DNA from: Monodelphis domestica
Lineage: Eukaryota > Chordata > Mammalia > Didelphimorphia > Didelphidae
DNA: 64,000 bases
Assembly: GCF_027887165.1 (NCBI RefSeq)
Contig: NC_077227.1
Location: forward strand, 440,623,895-440,687,894
Direction of reading: 5' to 3'
Part shown: piece after piece, positions 21,421 through 32,757 of the stretch
Numbering within the stretch: the stretch's first letter is position 1
Layout: the number at the start of each line of letters is the position of its first letter
Notes under the pieces: generated by a model
The model's database searches: none
The model's input: only the letters and a program-made list of their open reading frames with translations
Told to the model about the DNA's origin: nothing
Made by a program: the position numbers and the translations under genes

Positions 21421-22504
21421 CAAAGAGTATATATAAGTTGCAGAATATTGGTAGAGGAATCAGAGAATTGACTGAATTAATGAAATTATAGGTATAATTT
21501 TAAAAAATAGAATAGAATAACAGTTAGAGCTGGAAGGGACCTCAAAGGTCATCCAATCGCACCCTACTCACTTCCACACAAAGTCATTCTCCTGTCATCT
21601 AAGTTATACTGCCTAATTCAATGTTTCATAACAGTACACAATTTTATAGCAGTGCACAAGGTATGGATTCTCAATTTCACAGAATTTTCTTTTTAATGGA
21701 GAATATAGCTCCTGTCACTATACTATACAATTGCAATTTTTCCATTCAACATCTCGTTCATGTGTGCTGGTCTTTTGTGCCCAGTGAGAATTTAAGCTTT
21801 CTGGAAGTAGGTAGAGTTCACAATCTCTTCTTTCCCTCCAGTAGTGTCTGTCACAGGGGCAGGTAGAATACTGTCTTAGTAAATAATTTCCACTTGACTA
21901 ATTGAACCCCTTGATAATTCCTTGTACTAAAGAGTGTTAGTCTCATCTTAGATGTCATTCAAGGCTCTTAGCTAAAAGGTGATGTCATGGTATGACCTAG
22001 ATATTAGTGCTACTTGGAGGTATCAGTGTTCCTATCTTGTTTGGAATTTCTGACCTGTCTGGAAAGAGATTTTTTGATAGGAGGGGATGAATTAAATGGC
22101 TATTGAATAAACACCTCAACCTGAATTCCAGAATTAGAACCCTTTACAGCCCTCAAACTGCAAATGCCAAGTTGATCCCACATACTTGCTATCCAAGGAT
22201 ATGCTGAAAATAAAGGTTCTAAAATAAAGGTTGACAATTCACAGGGTAACACTTGAGGTGAATGATGTGAGACCTGTGCTCTCATTTAGCCCTGATTCAC
22301 AAAGTCATCTTCAGCCTCCTTGGAAAGTTCCCTGAGTAACCAGAGGAGTGGTACTCAATGTGGAGCAGGGCTCATGCCTATCTAGTCATGCCATTCTCTC
22401 TAAAATATATTCTACAATGTGTATTTCCAAACCATGGTGTCTTACAAAAGCTTATATTCCTCTTGACAATCAATATGTTATCCTTTTAAATATACATCTT
22501 TAGT

Positions 22505-22507
<3 letters not shown>
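21421..22507. other. Mostly unannotated stretch
   Basis: 21520-21600 (GAGCTGGAAGGGACCTCAAAGGTCATCC) is a reverse MIR or L3-type scrap. The rest has no recognised family; the 81-codon frame at 21621-21866 has no motif. Confidence 0.5.

Positions 22508-22583
<76 letters not shown>
22508..22583. repeat. (TC)38 microsatellite
   Basis: 76 uninterrupted bases of TC. Pure polypurine/polypyrimidine DNA able in principle to form H-DNA. Confidence 0.97.
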
Positions 22584-22585
<2 letters not shown>

Positions 22586-23105
22586 CTACCACAGTTAACA
22601 CTATTTATTTTCTGTCTTTGGAAATTTACAGTTGAAATTAATCAGAAGGTAGCCATAGTCCCCCATAAAGAAGGTGGGTTGAATGCTTTATTGTTTTAAG
22701 TTGGTAGCACTGCCTTTAAAGCTACCAATAAATTTAATTTATATAAATACAAGTGTCATAGAAAGTCACAGTCTACTGCATTAGAAAGCACTTGCTGGTC
22801 TGCTAAGGACAAAGATGATTAAAATCAAGTTAGGGAGATGAATCACAAAAGTACCACTTCAGATAATGTTTTGGACCAAACATTAAAAGAATCTTTGCTT
22901 ACCTAAGAAGGAGACGAATTCATCAACTTTACTCCCTCTCATTGGGCAATAGCAACTGGTAACTGAGATGGAGGAGGGTCTCATCTTCAGTCATTTAGTC
23001 ATTACTGTTGATTCCCTTTTCTCTTGAATTAAATCATTGGACTCGGGCTGTTAAGGCCTGAAAAGTTTGGAAAACCTCCTAGGAAGCACAGGTAAGAAAT
23101 GCCAT
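22584..23105. other. Unannotated stretch
   Basis: No repeat or gene signal recognised. Confidence 0.5.
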
Positions 23106-23109
23106 AGGG

Positions 23110-23260
23110 TCATCACTTTCCAGTTCAGAGGAACCTCAGAGACTATCTCATCCAAAAACCTCATTCTGCAAATGAAGAAACTCAGAGATCACACAGGTAG
23201 CAAGTAGCAGGGTTGGGATTAGAACTGTCTACTGTTCAGTACTCACCATGCTAACTCCTT
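23110..23260 (-). mobile_element. MIR SINE, inverted
   Basis: TTCAGAGGAACCTCAGAGACTATC, GCAAATGAAGAAACTCAGAGATCACACAGG, GGGATTAGAACTGTC. Confidence 0.7.
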
Positions 23261-23439
23261 CTTTACCTTGTAGCATGATCAAGGGAAGAATGAGGATTGA
23301 AAGTAGTTCATCTTCCAGGCCCTAATTCTTCAAAGCATTAAAGCAAAGTTTCTTCCTTCATTCTTCATTCCTTCATTCTTCATTTCATTCACCCACTAAA
23401 GAAAACAGCAATTGAAAAATATTTAAGTTCCTATATATG

Positions 23440-23515
23440 TTCTCTTTGCTTCAATTTCCTTTTCTGTAAAATGAGGGTGATGGACTGAAGTCTCTTCCAG
23501 ATTGATCTTCTGAAC
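23440..23515 (+). mobile_element. MIR 3' fragment
   Basis: TTCAATTTCCTTTTCTGTAAAATGAGGG then GACTGAAGTCTCTTCCAG. Confidence 0.6.
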
Positions 23516-23552
23516 CACTACTGTGAGCCTAGAGAGCAAATATTTCAAACTC

Positions 23553-23815
23553 ATGATTTTGTTGTTCAATCATTTCAGTCATGTCTGTCTCTTGGTGACT
23601 ATATTTTGGGATTTTCTTGGCAAAGGTACTGGAATGGTCTACCATTTCCTTCTGCAGCTCATTTTACAGATGAGAAAACTGAGACAAACAGAATTGAGTG
23701 ACTTTTCCAGGTTACAAAGCTGTTAAGTATTAGAAGCCAGATTTAATCTCAGGAAGATGGGCCTTCCTGATTCCAAGACCAGTGCTCTATTCCATATGCC
23801 ACCTAGTTACCCTCA
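23553..23815 (-). mobile_element. CORE-SINE with RTE/BovB-like tail, inverted
   Basis: Plus strand begins GTTGTTCAATCATTTCAGTC (reverse of the tail), then GGGATTTTCTTGGCAAAGG, CTCATTTTACAGATGAGAAAACTGAG, and the tRNA-type head reversed at CACCTAGTTACCC. Confidence 0.9.
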
Positions 23816-23931
23816 AACTAATGATAAGTATTCACTGTTCAAATCCTCATTTTGACTTAGCTTTAAAAATGTGATATTATCTATCTTTTGTTGTACTTTT
23901 TGAATTTGAATTTTTTTAATTAAATTTGTTT

Positions 23932-24201
23932 ATTTTATTAAATGGGGGGGGCAGTGAGCTGGTGACATGAATTCTGGGCCTAGAGTCAGGAAGACTCATC
24001 TTTGTGAGTTCAAAACTGGTATCAGACACACTCTACTTGTGTGACCCTGGGTAAGCCACTTGGTCTTTGTTTTAGTTTTCTTGTCTGTAAAATGGGATGG
24101 AGAAGAACAGTGGAAAACCATTCCAGTATATTTACCAAGAAAACCCCATTTGGGGTGATGAAGAGTTGGATATGACTGAAAAATGAGCAATTTTATTAAA
24201 T
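23932..24201 (+). mobile_element. CORE-SINE with RTE/BovB-like tail and perfect target duplication
   Basis: Head GGGGGGGGCAGTGAGCTGG, core GTGTGACCCTGGGTAAGCC, tail GAAGAGTTGGATATGACTGA. The exact 12-base ATTTTATTAAAT flanks it at 23932-23943 and 24190-24201. The tail joins the target without a long poly-A, as expected for RTE-type priming. Confidence 0.93.
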
Positions 24202-24264
24202 ATTTACCAATTCCTTTTTTTTTTCTGGTTCAAATATCACTGACAGTGTTATGTCATCCATATG

Positions 24265-24360
24265 TTTTAGAACACTGAGCTAGATGTTGGGGAAAATACC
24301 AAGTTTATAGAAGATATTGTATCTCCTGCCTTGATGGAACTTACAGGGTTGACTTTCATG
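24265..24360 (-). mobile_element. L2 fragment, inverted
   Basis: ACACTGAGCTAGATGTTGGGG, then CTCCTGCCTTGATGGAACTTACAGG: reverse L2 3' end. Confidence 0.65.
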
Positions 24361-24419
24361 CAAAGAGCAAGGGAAATTCTGTAACTTTTCCTCCCCCTAC
24401 TTCCACATTCATTTTCCAG

Positions 24420-24725
24420 TCCGCTGTGTATTTATATCCTTTGCCACCTTCAGAACTAGCTAAATATCCATCTATTCTAGGAAGTCTTCTCTGACTCTTT
24501 TGATCTACAGGGGTCCCTCCCTCTCCTGGATGTGGATTGCCTTTGTAATCTGTACTAAATGATTGAGGATTTTTACATATACACTCCTTTATATTGATTT
24601 TTCATTTCTCCAGTCTTATCTTCTTGGCCAGATTACGTATTCTTATTTCTCTTTTTTTTTTCCCCCTAGCTCTAGTCCAGTGCTAGATACATGGTAAGTA
24701 CTCACCAAGCATTCAATGTATCTAA
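24420..24725 (+). mobile_element. L2 LINE 3' end
   Basis: TCTAGGAAGTCTTCTCTGACTC, CTTATCTTCTTGGCCAGATTACG, CTAGTCCAGTGCTAGATACATGGTAAGTACTC. Confidence 0.7.
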
Positions 24726-24774
24726 ATATAAACATGCCCTTTCTCCCACTTCTTTGAGCAGAAAAGAAACACTA

Positions 24775-24905
24775 TTCATCCAAACATTTATTGAATGTCT
24801 TTTCTGTGATAGGTACTATATACAGAGACAAAAAAGGAAATTAATTAAATTAAATTAAAAGTTAAACTTAAGGAGGTTACATTCTATTAGAATAAGGTTG
24901 AATAG
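24775..24905 (-). mobile_element. L2 fragment, inverted
   Basis: TCCAAACATTTATTGAATGTC, GATAGGTACTATATACAGAG, AAGGAGGTTACATTCTATTAG. Confidence 0.65.
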
Positions 24906-24999
24906 GTCATGTGAGAAGTGAAGGTAAAAATCTCCAAATGGATTGGTAACATTTTCTCACAATCCTACAAATTTATACATAGCTCTTTATTATATATAG

Positions 25000-25170
25000 A
25001 CCTGGAGGGAACTGTTGAGATCGTTTAATTAAAATCCCTTTAATTTTAGAGATAAGGAAGCTGAGGCCTTGAGAGAGGAAGTGATTCTCCCCTCACATTG
25101 TAGCAGGATTGGAATTCAAATCGGGGGACTAAGATCCCCAAATTGGCATTCTTTCTACTATATTCACCCT
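25000..25170 (-). mobile_element. MIR SINE, inverted
   Basis: AGACCTGGAGGGAACTGTTGAG, AGATAAGGAAGCTGAGGCC, GGATTGGAATTCAAATCGGG. Confidence 0.7.
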
Positions 25171-25274
25171 CTATTACTATGGGGAAACTGGACTGGGTCA
25201 ATCATGGACCATTAAAGAAAGGATGATTCTTTCAAGAAAGAACCAACTGGCACATGTATCAGAGGGAACTCAAA

Positions 25275-25680
25275 GATCAATATAATCATAGAAGAGCAGA
25301 ACTGGAAGAGATCTTTGTTGTTGTTCAATTGTTTCAGTCATGACTGACTCTCCATGACTTGATTTGGGTTTTTCTCAGCTAAGATACTAGAGTAGTTTGC
25401 CTTTTCCTTCTTTAGCTCATTTTACAGATAAAGAGGCAAAGAGGGGAAAGTGAATTTCTCAAGGTCACACAGATTACAAGTGTTTGAAGCCATATTTGAA
25501 CTCATGAAAATGAATCTTCTTGACTCCAAGACTGGTGCTCTATTCGGGGAACAACTTAAATGCCTAGAAGAGACCTCACAATTCTCTCATTTTACAGAGG
25601 AGGAAGTGATTTACTCAAGGTTTCAGAGTGAGTTGAAGTCAGAGAAGGCTATTAGTACTCAAATCCCCTGTCTCCTCTTC
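25275..25680 (-). mobile_element. MIR-type SINE split by an RTE-tailed SINE
   Basis: Left part 25275-25313 (CATAGAAGAGCAGAACTGGAAG) and right part 25566-25680 (CTCTCATTTTACAGAGGAGGAAGTG, GATTTACTCAAGG) form one reverse MIR-type copy. The break is flanked by near-identical AGAGATCT / AGAGACCT, the target duplication of the inner SINE. Confidence 0.75.
25312..25546 (-). mobile_element. CORE-SINE with RTE/BovB-like tail, inverted, nested
   Basis: GTTGTTCAATTGTTTCAGTCATGACTGACTC (tail reversed), CATTTTACAGATAAAGAGGC, CTCAAGGTCACACAGATTAC, ending at CTGGTGCTCTATTC. Younger than the surrounding MIR. Confidence 0.85.
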
Positions 25681-25689
25681 TAAATCTCT

Positions 25690-26075
25690 TATTGTACATG
25701 CTATGTTGCTCCTCTTCTGAATCTTCCCTCCAAAAGAAGGAACATCAATTTACAAGTGGTCAGAAGTGAGATATCTGGTTGTCTAGAATTCTCTCTGAGG
25801 GATGACCAGGTAGACTAGTGGCATTAAAAAAAAAATAAAACATAGTATGGCATTTTCTATGGTGTTTTCAACTCTAGCTTCATAAGTTTGGGTCTAAGGA
25901 ATCCTTCTACATTATAAAAACAATACTGTGTGAGTTCTCTCCACATATCCCACAAAAGTTTAGATCCTGAGGTCTAATATAAACCTAAAAGAAGCCTCTA
26001 CTATAAACATCCCTGACAAGAGGTCAATCCAGCCTCTGACTGAAGATCACCACAGATGGGGGAACTCATTACCTC
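25690..26075. other. Unannotated stretch
   Basis: No repeat or coding signal recognised. Confidence 0.5.
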
Positions 26076-26235
26076 TTTAAAAAAAATCCTTAACTTTTGT
26101 CTTAGAATCAATAAGTATCCATTCCAAGAGCACTAAGGCTAGGCAATTGGGGTCAAGTGATTTGCCCAGGGCCACACACCTAGAAAGTATCTGAGACCAG
26201 ATTTTAACCCAAGAGTCATCTAGCTGGCCCCTAGA
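26076..26235 (-). mobile_element. tRNA-head marsupial SINE, inverted, internally deleted
   Basis: CTTTTGTCTTAGAATCAATAAG, GGCAATTGGGGTCAAGTGATTTGCCCAGGGCC, then a jump from TTTTAACCCAAGAG to TCATCTAGCTGGCC, skipping the segment that normally lies between. Confidence 0.85.
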
Positions 26236-26424
26236 ACTCATTGCCTCTTGGGGCAGAAGGGTTCTTCCAAGCCAAACGCACCTCTGAAATAATGGAAAAT
26301 ACCTATCTAGTATTCTCTGAGACAACAGGTAACTTCTGCCCCCACCCCTTCTGATTGATCATTCTCTTGAAAGGGGACAAGATATACCAGCTATACCAAC
26401 CAATTAAGAAACACACTCTTAGGA

Positions 26425-26622
26425 TTGTGCAATAGAAAGTACACTTGTACGAAAAAATATAGTCAAGAAAATTGGGTTCTCATTTTGCTTCTGATTCTCA
26501 GTAGTTGTATGACCTTGTATAATTTATTTTACCCTTTGAGACTTCAGGTTATACTGTCAGATTTGAACACAGGACCTCTTGGCTCCAGGCCTGGCTCTCT
26601 ATCCACTGCTCTACTTAGCTGT
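26425..26622. mobile_element. MIR fragment joined to a SINE head fragment
   Basis: 26425-26545 resembles a forward MIR (CTCAGTAGTTGTATGACCTTG). 26558-26622 is the reverse tRNA-head SINE (GAACACAGGACCTCTTGGCTCC, CTCTATCCACTGCTCTAC). Confidence 0.55.
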
Positions 26623-26624
26623 CA

Positions 26625-27647
26625 CAATCTGATCCCTTCAAATGGGCAAACAATGGTTTGGTTGGCCCATTAAATAATTGGGAAACTGAGGCATAAGTCA
26701 TCACTTTTTGGCAGATAACTGCAGAAGAGAATTTGAAGGACCCCACATTTTCTATCTGCCTTCCCTCCATCAAGCAGGTTTTTATTATAACCACCATGAG
26801 ATCAACTCTTAGAGTTGAGCTTTTTACTGCAAAAGACCCTTTATTTGAGTTTCTACATATTAAGTGAAAGGAATGACAATAACTTATTGTCATTTTTCCC
26901 TCCCATAAATACTCTGAAGATTTTTACTCTACTGCCCCAAGTAAAGACTTTGTACAAATTCAAGAATCTATTTAAAGATTCTGAAGGAGCAATTAGAAAT
27001 GGCATTCTTCTGTACAATATTCTGCAGGAGGAGGAAGAGCTACATATCCTAGAGAAGTCAAGCAATCACTCCCTCTTTTCTCACCCTGGCAAGGGTCTAC
27101 AACTAAATTCGCTATAACTAAGCCAGGTGGATAGAGGGAAGCAATTGTTGAAGGAAAACGGGGAAGACTGCAGGGCATTGTTAATGCCAGTCCAGCCCAC
27201 ATGCTATTTCCAGAGTTGGTAGGAGAAATAGATCCCATTTCTAAGAGGTTTCTATTGAAATTCCCATCTTACTCCATCATCCCATTGGCTCCTTCTACTT
27301 CAATATGGTCACCTTCTCTCATATGACAGCTTTCCCATATACTCTAGTTTCAGTCATTCATTTTTTCTCCTGATTTCTTCCCCTTCTCTGCAAGCAAGCT
27401 AATAATTCCCTAACATGCCATTTTGAAGTCTAACCATGTAAACACACTCTGAGTGAAGGTTTCCTGGAGAGTGAGATGCTGGAATTCAGGGGAGGGGAAG
27501 AGGAAGGGACTGTTTCTCTACCAGCCAGCAATCTGATCAAGAAATATTCACCAAGATTGAAAGGCAGAAATTAACTCCTATTGATTTTATTTCCACAAAA
27601 ATAAATAAAACAATTCTCATCCAAAGGCATCTTCCAAACATATTCCC
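26625..27647. other. Unannotated stretch
   Basis: About 1 kb with no recognised repeat. Overlapping frames of 70-100 codons occur on both strands (26615-26893, 26815-27117, 26853-27065) but none has a motif, and their mutual overlap argues against coding. Confidence 0.5.
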
Positions 27648-27712
27648 AGAATATATATATATATATATATATGTATATACATATATATATGTACATATAT
27701 GCATATAATTCT
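27648..27712. repeat. (AT)n with ATGTATATAC interruptions
   Basis: Alternating AT tract; the 114-codon plus-strand frame starting at 27671 begins inside it and is not credible. Confidence 0.93.
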
Positions 27713-30119
27713 ATCTCAGGCAAAATGTTTCATAATGCATATCTAAATTCATCTCCAAGAAAAGGCAGATCAAAATCAATATTACCACCATTTAGACTGT
27801 TCCTTTCCTCCCCATGGATATGCAACTTAATTTGCAAGCATTCCAGCATAGGAGAGAAATTGCTTGGGCTGTTGACAGGATCAGCGCCACTCACTTTGCC
27901 TTCATTCTCCACTGCACAATATCCCAAATGTCAAACGCCCACCCACCAAATCGGTAGAGCAGCAACTCTTTCAATAATAAATTACTTCTATTTACTTCAA
28001 TACAGTAGAAGATAAATTCTAAACATTTAGAAATTCTTTTGCACCTGAAAGTAATTACCAGGAACTGGATAGAGCCTGGGGTTGCAGTTAACTTCGTTCA
28101 CTGAATGAGAAAGTTAAAGAAATTAAAGGCAAGGAAGATAATGTTTTTGTATGCATGTGTGTATGTATGTCTTTCTTCCTTTTTTTTTTTTTTGGAGGGG
28201 AGGAAAGCTTAAGAATACAGGCGATTCCAAGCCCTCAAAATGATTATCTATTTGTGCATTTTCCAATATCTCAGTCCCTTTGCCTCTTGACTAGGACAAT
28301 TAGAACCTCTTTGTGAAGTCAGAGGCAGAGGGTCTGTGGAACTGGCAATAATTAAGCAGTCATGGAAGACAGGATGCTATCGCACATGCAAAGGGGATTT
28401 TAAATTTAATTAACTTAATTGAAGAAATACACAATGAAAAATCCAATCTAGGAATGATAATCTTTGAACAGAGTCATTTTGGGAAATTTTTAATGGCTCC
28501 AGAAATCTTAAGAAGGTTGAGCCAGTAAGAGATGTGAATCTGAAGAGGAAAGTGATCTATCATGAGAGAATGGACTATATCCTTTCTTTGGATAGGATCT
28601 TGCTCAAGAAAGTAAATGAAAGTTCTTCCAAAAATTTCAATTTATGGGCATCTCTCAACTAACATCACAAAGGAAGGGAGAAAGATATGTAGACTTGACT
28701 AGTGACAAACTAAATGAGAAATGGCTATGTCTTTTTTGGATGCAAAACGGGGTCAAGGAAAATTATTTGGGGAAGAATTATGTCTAAAAGGTAGAAATGG
28801 AAGAAAAAACAACCCTGAAGATATTAAAGAAAAAATAAACAAACAAGAAGCATGTCAGCGACATGATGAATATGCAGAGGAAAGGAGTTTCACCTAGATG
28901 GGACTCAGGTATCTGCAAACCTTGGCAATTGAGAATCACAAAGGAAGAAAATGTTTTTGAGCAGCTCAAATGGATGGCACAGAACCCGATCACTGTAACT
29001 TGCATGCTTTACTCCTGTGAGAATGCTTCAGCCTCTCCCTCAGAGCCATTTCAATATAGTCCTAACAATATAGGATAATCATGTTCCTAGCATGCCCCAG
29101 AGAACAAACATCGAATTAAAACCATAAGAAGTAAGAAGATAGGTATGGTGACTATAGAAAGAAGTCAAGATCTGACAGTCTGTTCATGAGGGAAGAGGTA
29201 TGAAACTATAAGGAGACTACACAATTCTCAAAGCTCAACAGTCTGGGACCATCTAGGGTAAGGAAAAGCATCTCTCAAATCCCAGGAAGCATATTACTAC
29301 TATGGATGATAATGGATACCCCAGCAGAATATTACTGGGAGCACACAACATATATACAACAAGTTTAGTATGAGAAAATACAAGATAGAAAAAAAAAACA
29401 CTCAAAACTAGGGTGAGAGGGGGTCAAAGAATTTGATTGGCAAGTATGTAATCAAACATTTTGGCTGTTGCAAAAGGGACCAGTGCAGAAAAGAGTTGTA
29501 ATCCAAAATTAGGTCTTCTGAATCCAAGTCCCATGTTCTTTCAAAGTGGCTATTATTGTAGCTACTTTGAACAGAATGAGTATAAAAATAATTCATATTT
29601 CAATAGTCTTAACAAAGTACTTTTCTCATGGTCATAATATAAGGTAGGTGGTATAAGTTTGGGTTTAATTTTTTTTTTAATTTCTATTTGTCTAATACCA
29701 AAATCTATAATTTCACCAGTTTAGGGCACTTTCAACCTGAAAATGCCTTCTACTAATCCAGATCATCTTCTGATCTGTAATCTACAACCTTAAAGAATTA
29801 TCTAGCATCTCAGAGGTTGAGTCAGACATTCAGAATGGGTAATGAGAAGGACTGGACTCAAGGTTTCATTGACTGATACCACATCTCTTCCTGCTACCAC
29901 TGACCTCAGACTCAAACAGAAAAGGAGCCATTAAACCATACATAAGGACTCCTGTGGATTGCATATTAACTCAGTCTTAAAATCTAACTTTGTAGTGTTT
30001 TGCTTATTTTGTTTTTAGTCCCGAATTACATTTTAATATGGTTTTGAAGGCACTCAGGAGAATTATGAGGCTGCATGGGGCTTCCTGTTTGACATCTTTG
30101 CAACACATCAACCCACCTC
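27713..30119. other. Long unexplained, repeat-poor stretch
   Basis: About 2.4 kb in which I recognise no interspersed repeat. Contents include a T-run at about 28181-28192. A TTTAAATTTAATTAACTTAATT segment lies near 28399, within otherwise mixed sequence (28230-28480) that might be conserved. Short frames only. Old unrecognised repeats are possible. Confidence 0.45.
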
Positions 30120-30270
30120 TCATCTGATCCCCATTTACAGAAGAAGAAACTGAAGAGAAATGAGACTAGTCAATGGTCTCACAGCTAGCTTAGTAGTAGA
30201 GCCAAGAATTAAACCTAGGTTGTCTACTTGTGAGTCTAATAATTTTCCCCCACTACATCAGGTTGCCTGG
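30120..30270 (-). mobile_element. MIR SINE, inverted
   Basis: CCCATTTACAGAAGAAGAAACTGAAG, TCAATGGTCTCACAGCTAGC, CCAAGAATTAAACCTAGGTTG. Confidence 0.7.
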
Positions 30271-30279
30271 AAGAAACCC

Positions 30280-31115
30280 CCACCTCCCCAACAAATTCAT
30301 ATGAACTTTGCCCGTTACTGCAAAGAAGGAATTGAATACAAATAAGCAGTGAGGAATTGAAGTCCCACTAAAGGTATTGACCACAAATGAATACCTAGCA
30401 CTATCCTATCACAGGGTAATTATCTGATTAATTCTGTCCCTAAAACTCAGGCCAAACCTTGTTACATGGTAATTAATCTTTCAATTACCTGGTAAAACTT
30501 CCAAAGTAATTATCAGGTAATATAGAGTGTGTTTGTTCTGGGGGTGGCCGGTCTGGGAAAGTGTTTTATGCATGAGATTGTATATTCGATTGTATTTGCT
30601 GCGTGCCGTGCCTGGAATGCTTATCGGAACATTTGTGTGCAGGGTTTGCCTCTACCTGGTAGGCACAGAAATATGGAGCAATTGCTTGGGTGCTTAAAGA
30701 AAAACAAACGTTTGTAGTGGGTAATGTTGAAATGAAAACGCTAATAACTTTCACCATTCAAAGTTCTTTCTGGCATGAGAGGAGGCAAGCAAAACACAAG
30801 CTCTTTCCATAAAAAATGCTGAGAGGCAAATCAAACCCGTGCAGCTTTTTTTTATTGTTCACTTCTCGGAGAGGTCTTTTAGAACCAGCACGGATGCTTC
30901 TCTTGAGAAGGGATATAAATGTTGCACACATTCTATCTGTACCTAGAAATAGAAATTATGGTCTGGAACAAAAGCTTCTTTGGTTTGGAGTGTAAACTTC
31001 TTGAAAATTATTTCTCTCTGAAATGGCTTCTGAAACTTTGGAGGTCTGCATTTGTACTTTCACTGTGGGATGCTAGAGAAAGTCCAGCCTGTGCCACCAG
31101 CCTAGCCAAGCTGAA
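30280..31115. promoter_or_regulatory. Repeat-free block with clustered TAATTA motifs (possible enhancer)
   Basis: About 830 bases without a recognised repeat, bounded by a MIR and a SINE. Within 30417-30521 there are three TAATTA cores (30417, 30470, 30508), a GATTAATT at 30426 and the inverted pair GGTAATT...AATTACC (30469-30489). Two similar units, GGTAATTATCTGATTAAT and AGTAATTATCAGGTAATA, look like a diverged direct repeat. Downstream are CpG-bearing segments and the palindrome CAAACGTTTG (30705-30714). TAATTA is the core site of many homeodomain proteins. Enhancer function is inference; no exon signal is seen. Confidence 0.4.
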
Positions 31116-31120
31116 GCCTA

Positions 31121-31344
31121 ATGATTTCCTCTCTTTTTTAATCCCCTATCTTCTCTCTTAGAATCAGTATTGTGTATTGGTTCTAAGGCAGAAGAGGAGT
31201 AAGGACTAGGCAATGGGGGTTAAGTGACTTACCCAGGGTAAAACAGCTAGGAAATGTCTGAGGCCAGATTTTAACATAGACCTCCTGTCTCTGGACTTGC
31301 CTCTCAATTCACTGAGTCATCTAGCTGCCGCCATGATTTTCTCT
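31121..31344 (-). mobile_element. tRNA-head marsupial SINE, inverted, with target duplication
   Basis: Reverse SINE: TTCTCTCTTAGAATCAGTATTG, GACTAGGCAATGGGGGTTAAG, CTCAATTCACTGAGTCATCTAGCTGCC. ATGATTTCCTCT at 31121-31132 and ATGATTTTCTCT at 31333-31344 flank it. Confidence 0.93.
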
Positions 31345-31349
31345 TAATG

Positions 31350-31505
31350 CAAGGGAACTGAATTTATAACTAAAGGACCTGAGTTTGACCCTTGGCTCTG
31401 ATGCCTACACCTCCTGTGAATTTGCAAGCCAAAATGAAGACATACTTGTACTAGAGGTTTTCTAAAACAACTCCTTTCAGCTCTGTATCCTCTGATTCCT
31501 TAATA
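31350..31505 (+). mobile_element. MIR SINE
   Basis: AGGACCTGAGTTTGACCCTTGGCTCTGATGCC, then TCTAAAACAACTCCTTTCAGCTC. Diverged. Confidence 0.6.
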
Positions 31506-31809
31506 TTGAATCCCACCAAACTCATGATATATGAGATCTTAATAAAGCAATAATACTATTCAGGAAACATGAATAATTATTCCGTAAGCATGGGTGATCA
31601 TGGGCAAATTTCTTAACCCAGCATACCAGGCATCTCTACAAGAAGGAAAATTACAGATAAGTTGCTAATGTGGATGAAGTTCCCACACCAGGAAAAATGC
31701 TTTTATAAAAATGATCTATTAAAGCTTTTTCTACTAATAAAATCACAGGTCTTTATTTTACCCCTTCTCCTATGACTTGGGCATGTATAGTGCTTTATAA
31801 TTTGAAAAG

Positions 31810-31908
31810 TTATTTTTAGCTGTGTGACCCTGGGCAAGTCACAACCCCCCATTACCTAGCCTTGATGGATCTTCTGCCTTGGAAACAATATACAATATTC
31901 AAATGGTT
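31810..31908 (+). mobile_element. tRNA-head SINE 3' fragment
   Basis: AGCTGTGTGACCCTGGGCAAGTCAC, CCCCATTACCTAGCC, CTGCCTTGGAAACAATATACAATATT. The head is missing. Confidence 0.85.
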
Positions 31909-31944
31909 ATTTTAAAAGTTATTTCACATCCTTTATTACACCTG

Positions 31945-32460
31945 AATTAAAATTCAACAAATGTATTAAGGGTATATTCTATATAAAAGCTCCATGCTAG
32001 ATGATGGGGATGCAAAGACAAAAATGAAAGTCATTGCTTTGAAGGAAATTATATTCTCATGGAGGGTTACAATTCATACACAGATACATTAAATACAAGG
32101 TAATCTGAGGAGCATAAAAGTTCTGAGGACAAAACTGGAAGGAGCTGATATCTGGGGACTTGAAAAAAATTCAGGGATTCTATGGAAATGAAGAGGGAGT
32201 GAATTCCTGGCAGATGGGCAAGACAGATCATGCGAAAATATTGCAAATGTAATGTCCAGTTCAAGAAAGAGCTTTTGGGGCAATATGACTGGAATTTGAG
32301 AATGCAAGAAGAGCGATATGCAATATTTGAAAGGATGGATGAGAGTTAGATTACAGAGAACCTTAACTGTCAGGTTCAGGAATTTGCATATTCTTCTAGT
32401 GGGAAACAGGGAACCACTACGGGTTTTAAAGTAAGAACAATGATAGGAAAATGCTAACTG
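31945..32460 (-). mobile_element. L2 LINE 3' end, inverted, long
   Basis: Reverse L2 in order: CAACAAATGTATTAAGGG, GATGATGGGGATGCAAAGAC, GAAATTATATTCTCATGG, GGACTTGAAAAAAATTCAGGG, GAGAGTTAGATTACAGAGAACC, AACAATGATAGGAAAATGC. Confidence 0.8.
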
Positions 32461-32757
32461 ACATTAAAAAGAAAATACTTTTGTTGCTTGATTCTTTTGC
32501 TTTTATTTTCTTTGCCAAAGAGAATGTAATTTAATTTAGAAAATAAAGAATTAGAATTGTGGATACCCAAGATGCTGTGAGAGGAGCATCTAGATTAACC
32601 AATGAGTTCAATTTCCCTGGTTCAGTCAAACTACACTCAAATACATGGAAATAACTTTTGGATGTGATTCTGAGCCACAGTGATCATTAGAAGTCAGTGG
32701 TGGAGAATGAGAAAGTTATCATAATAGGGGAGAAAGGTAAATTTTATCCTGCTTTTT

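Noticed and set aside
22508..22583. CRISPR-like regular repeat spacing
   Set aside because: A pure dinucleotide run with no spacers; the genome is mammalian.
27671..28015. 114-codon frame
   Set aside because: Begins inside an AT microsatellite (repeated Tyr-Ile-Met residues) and has no domain.
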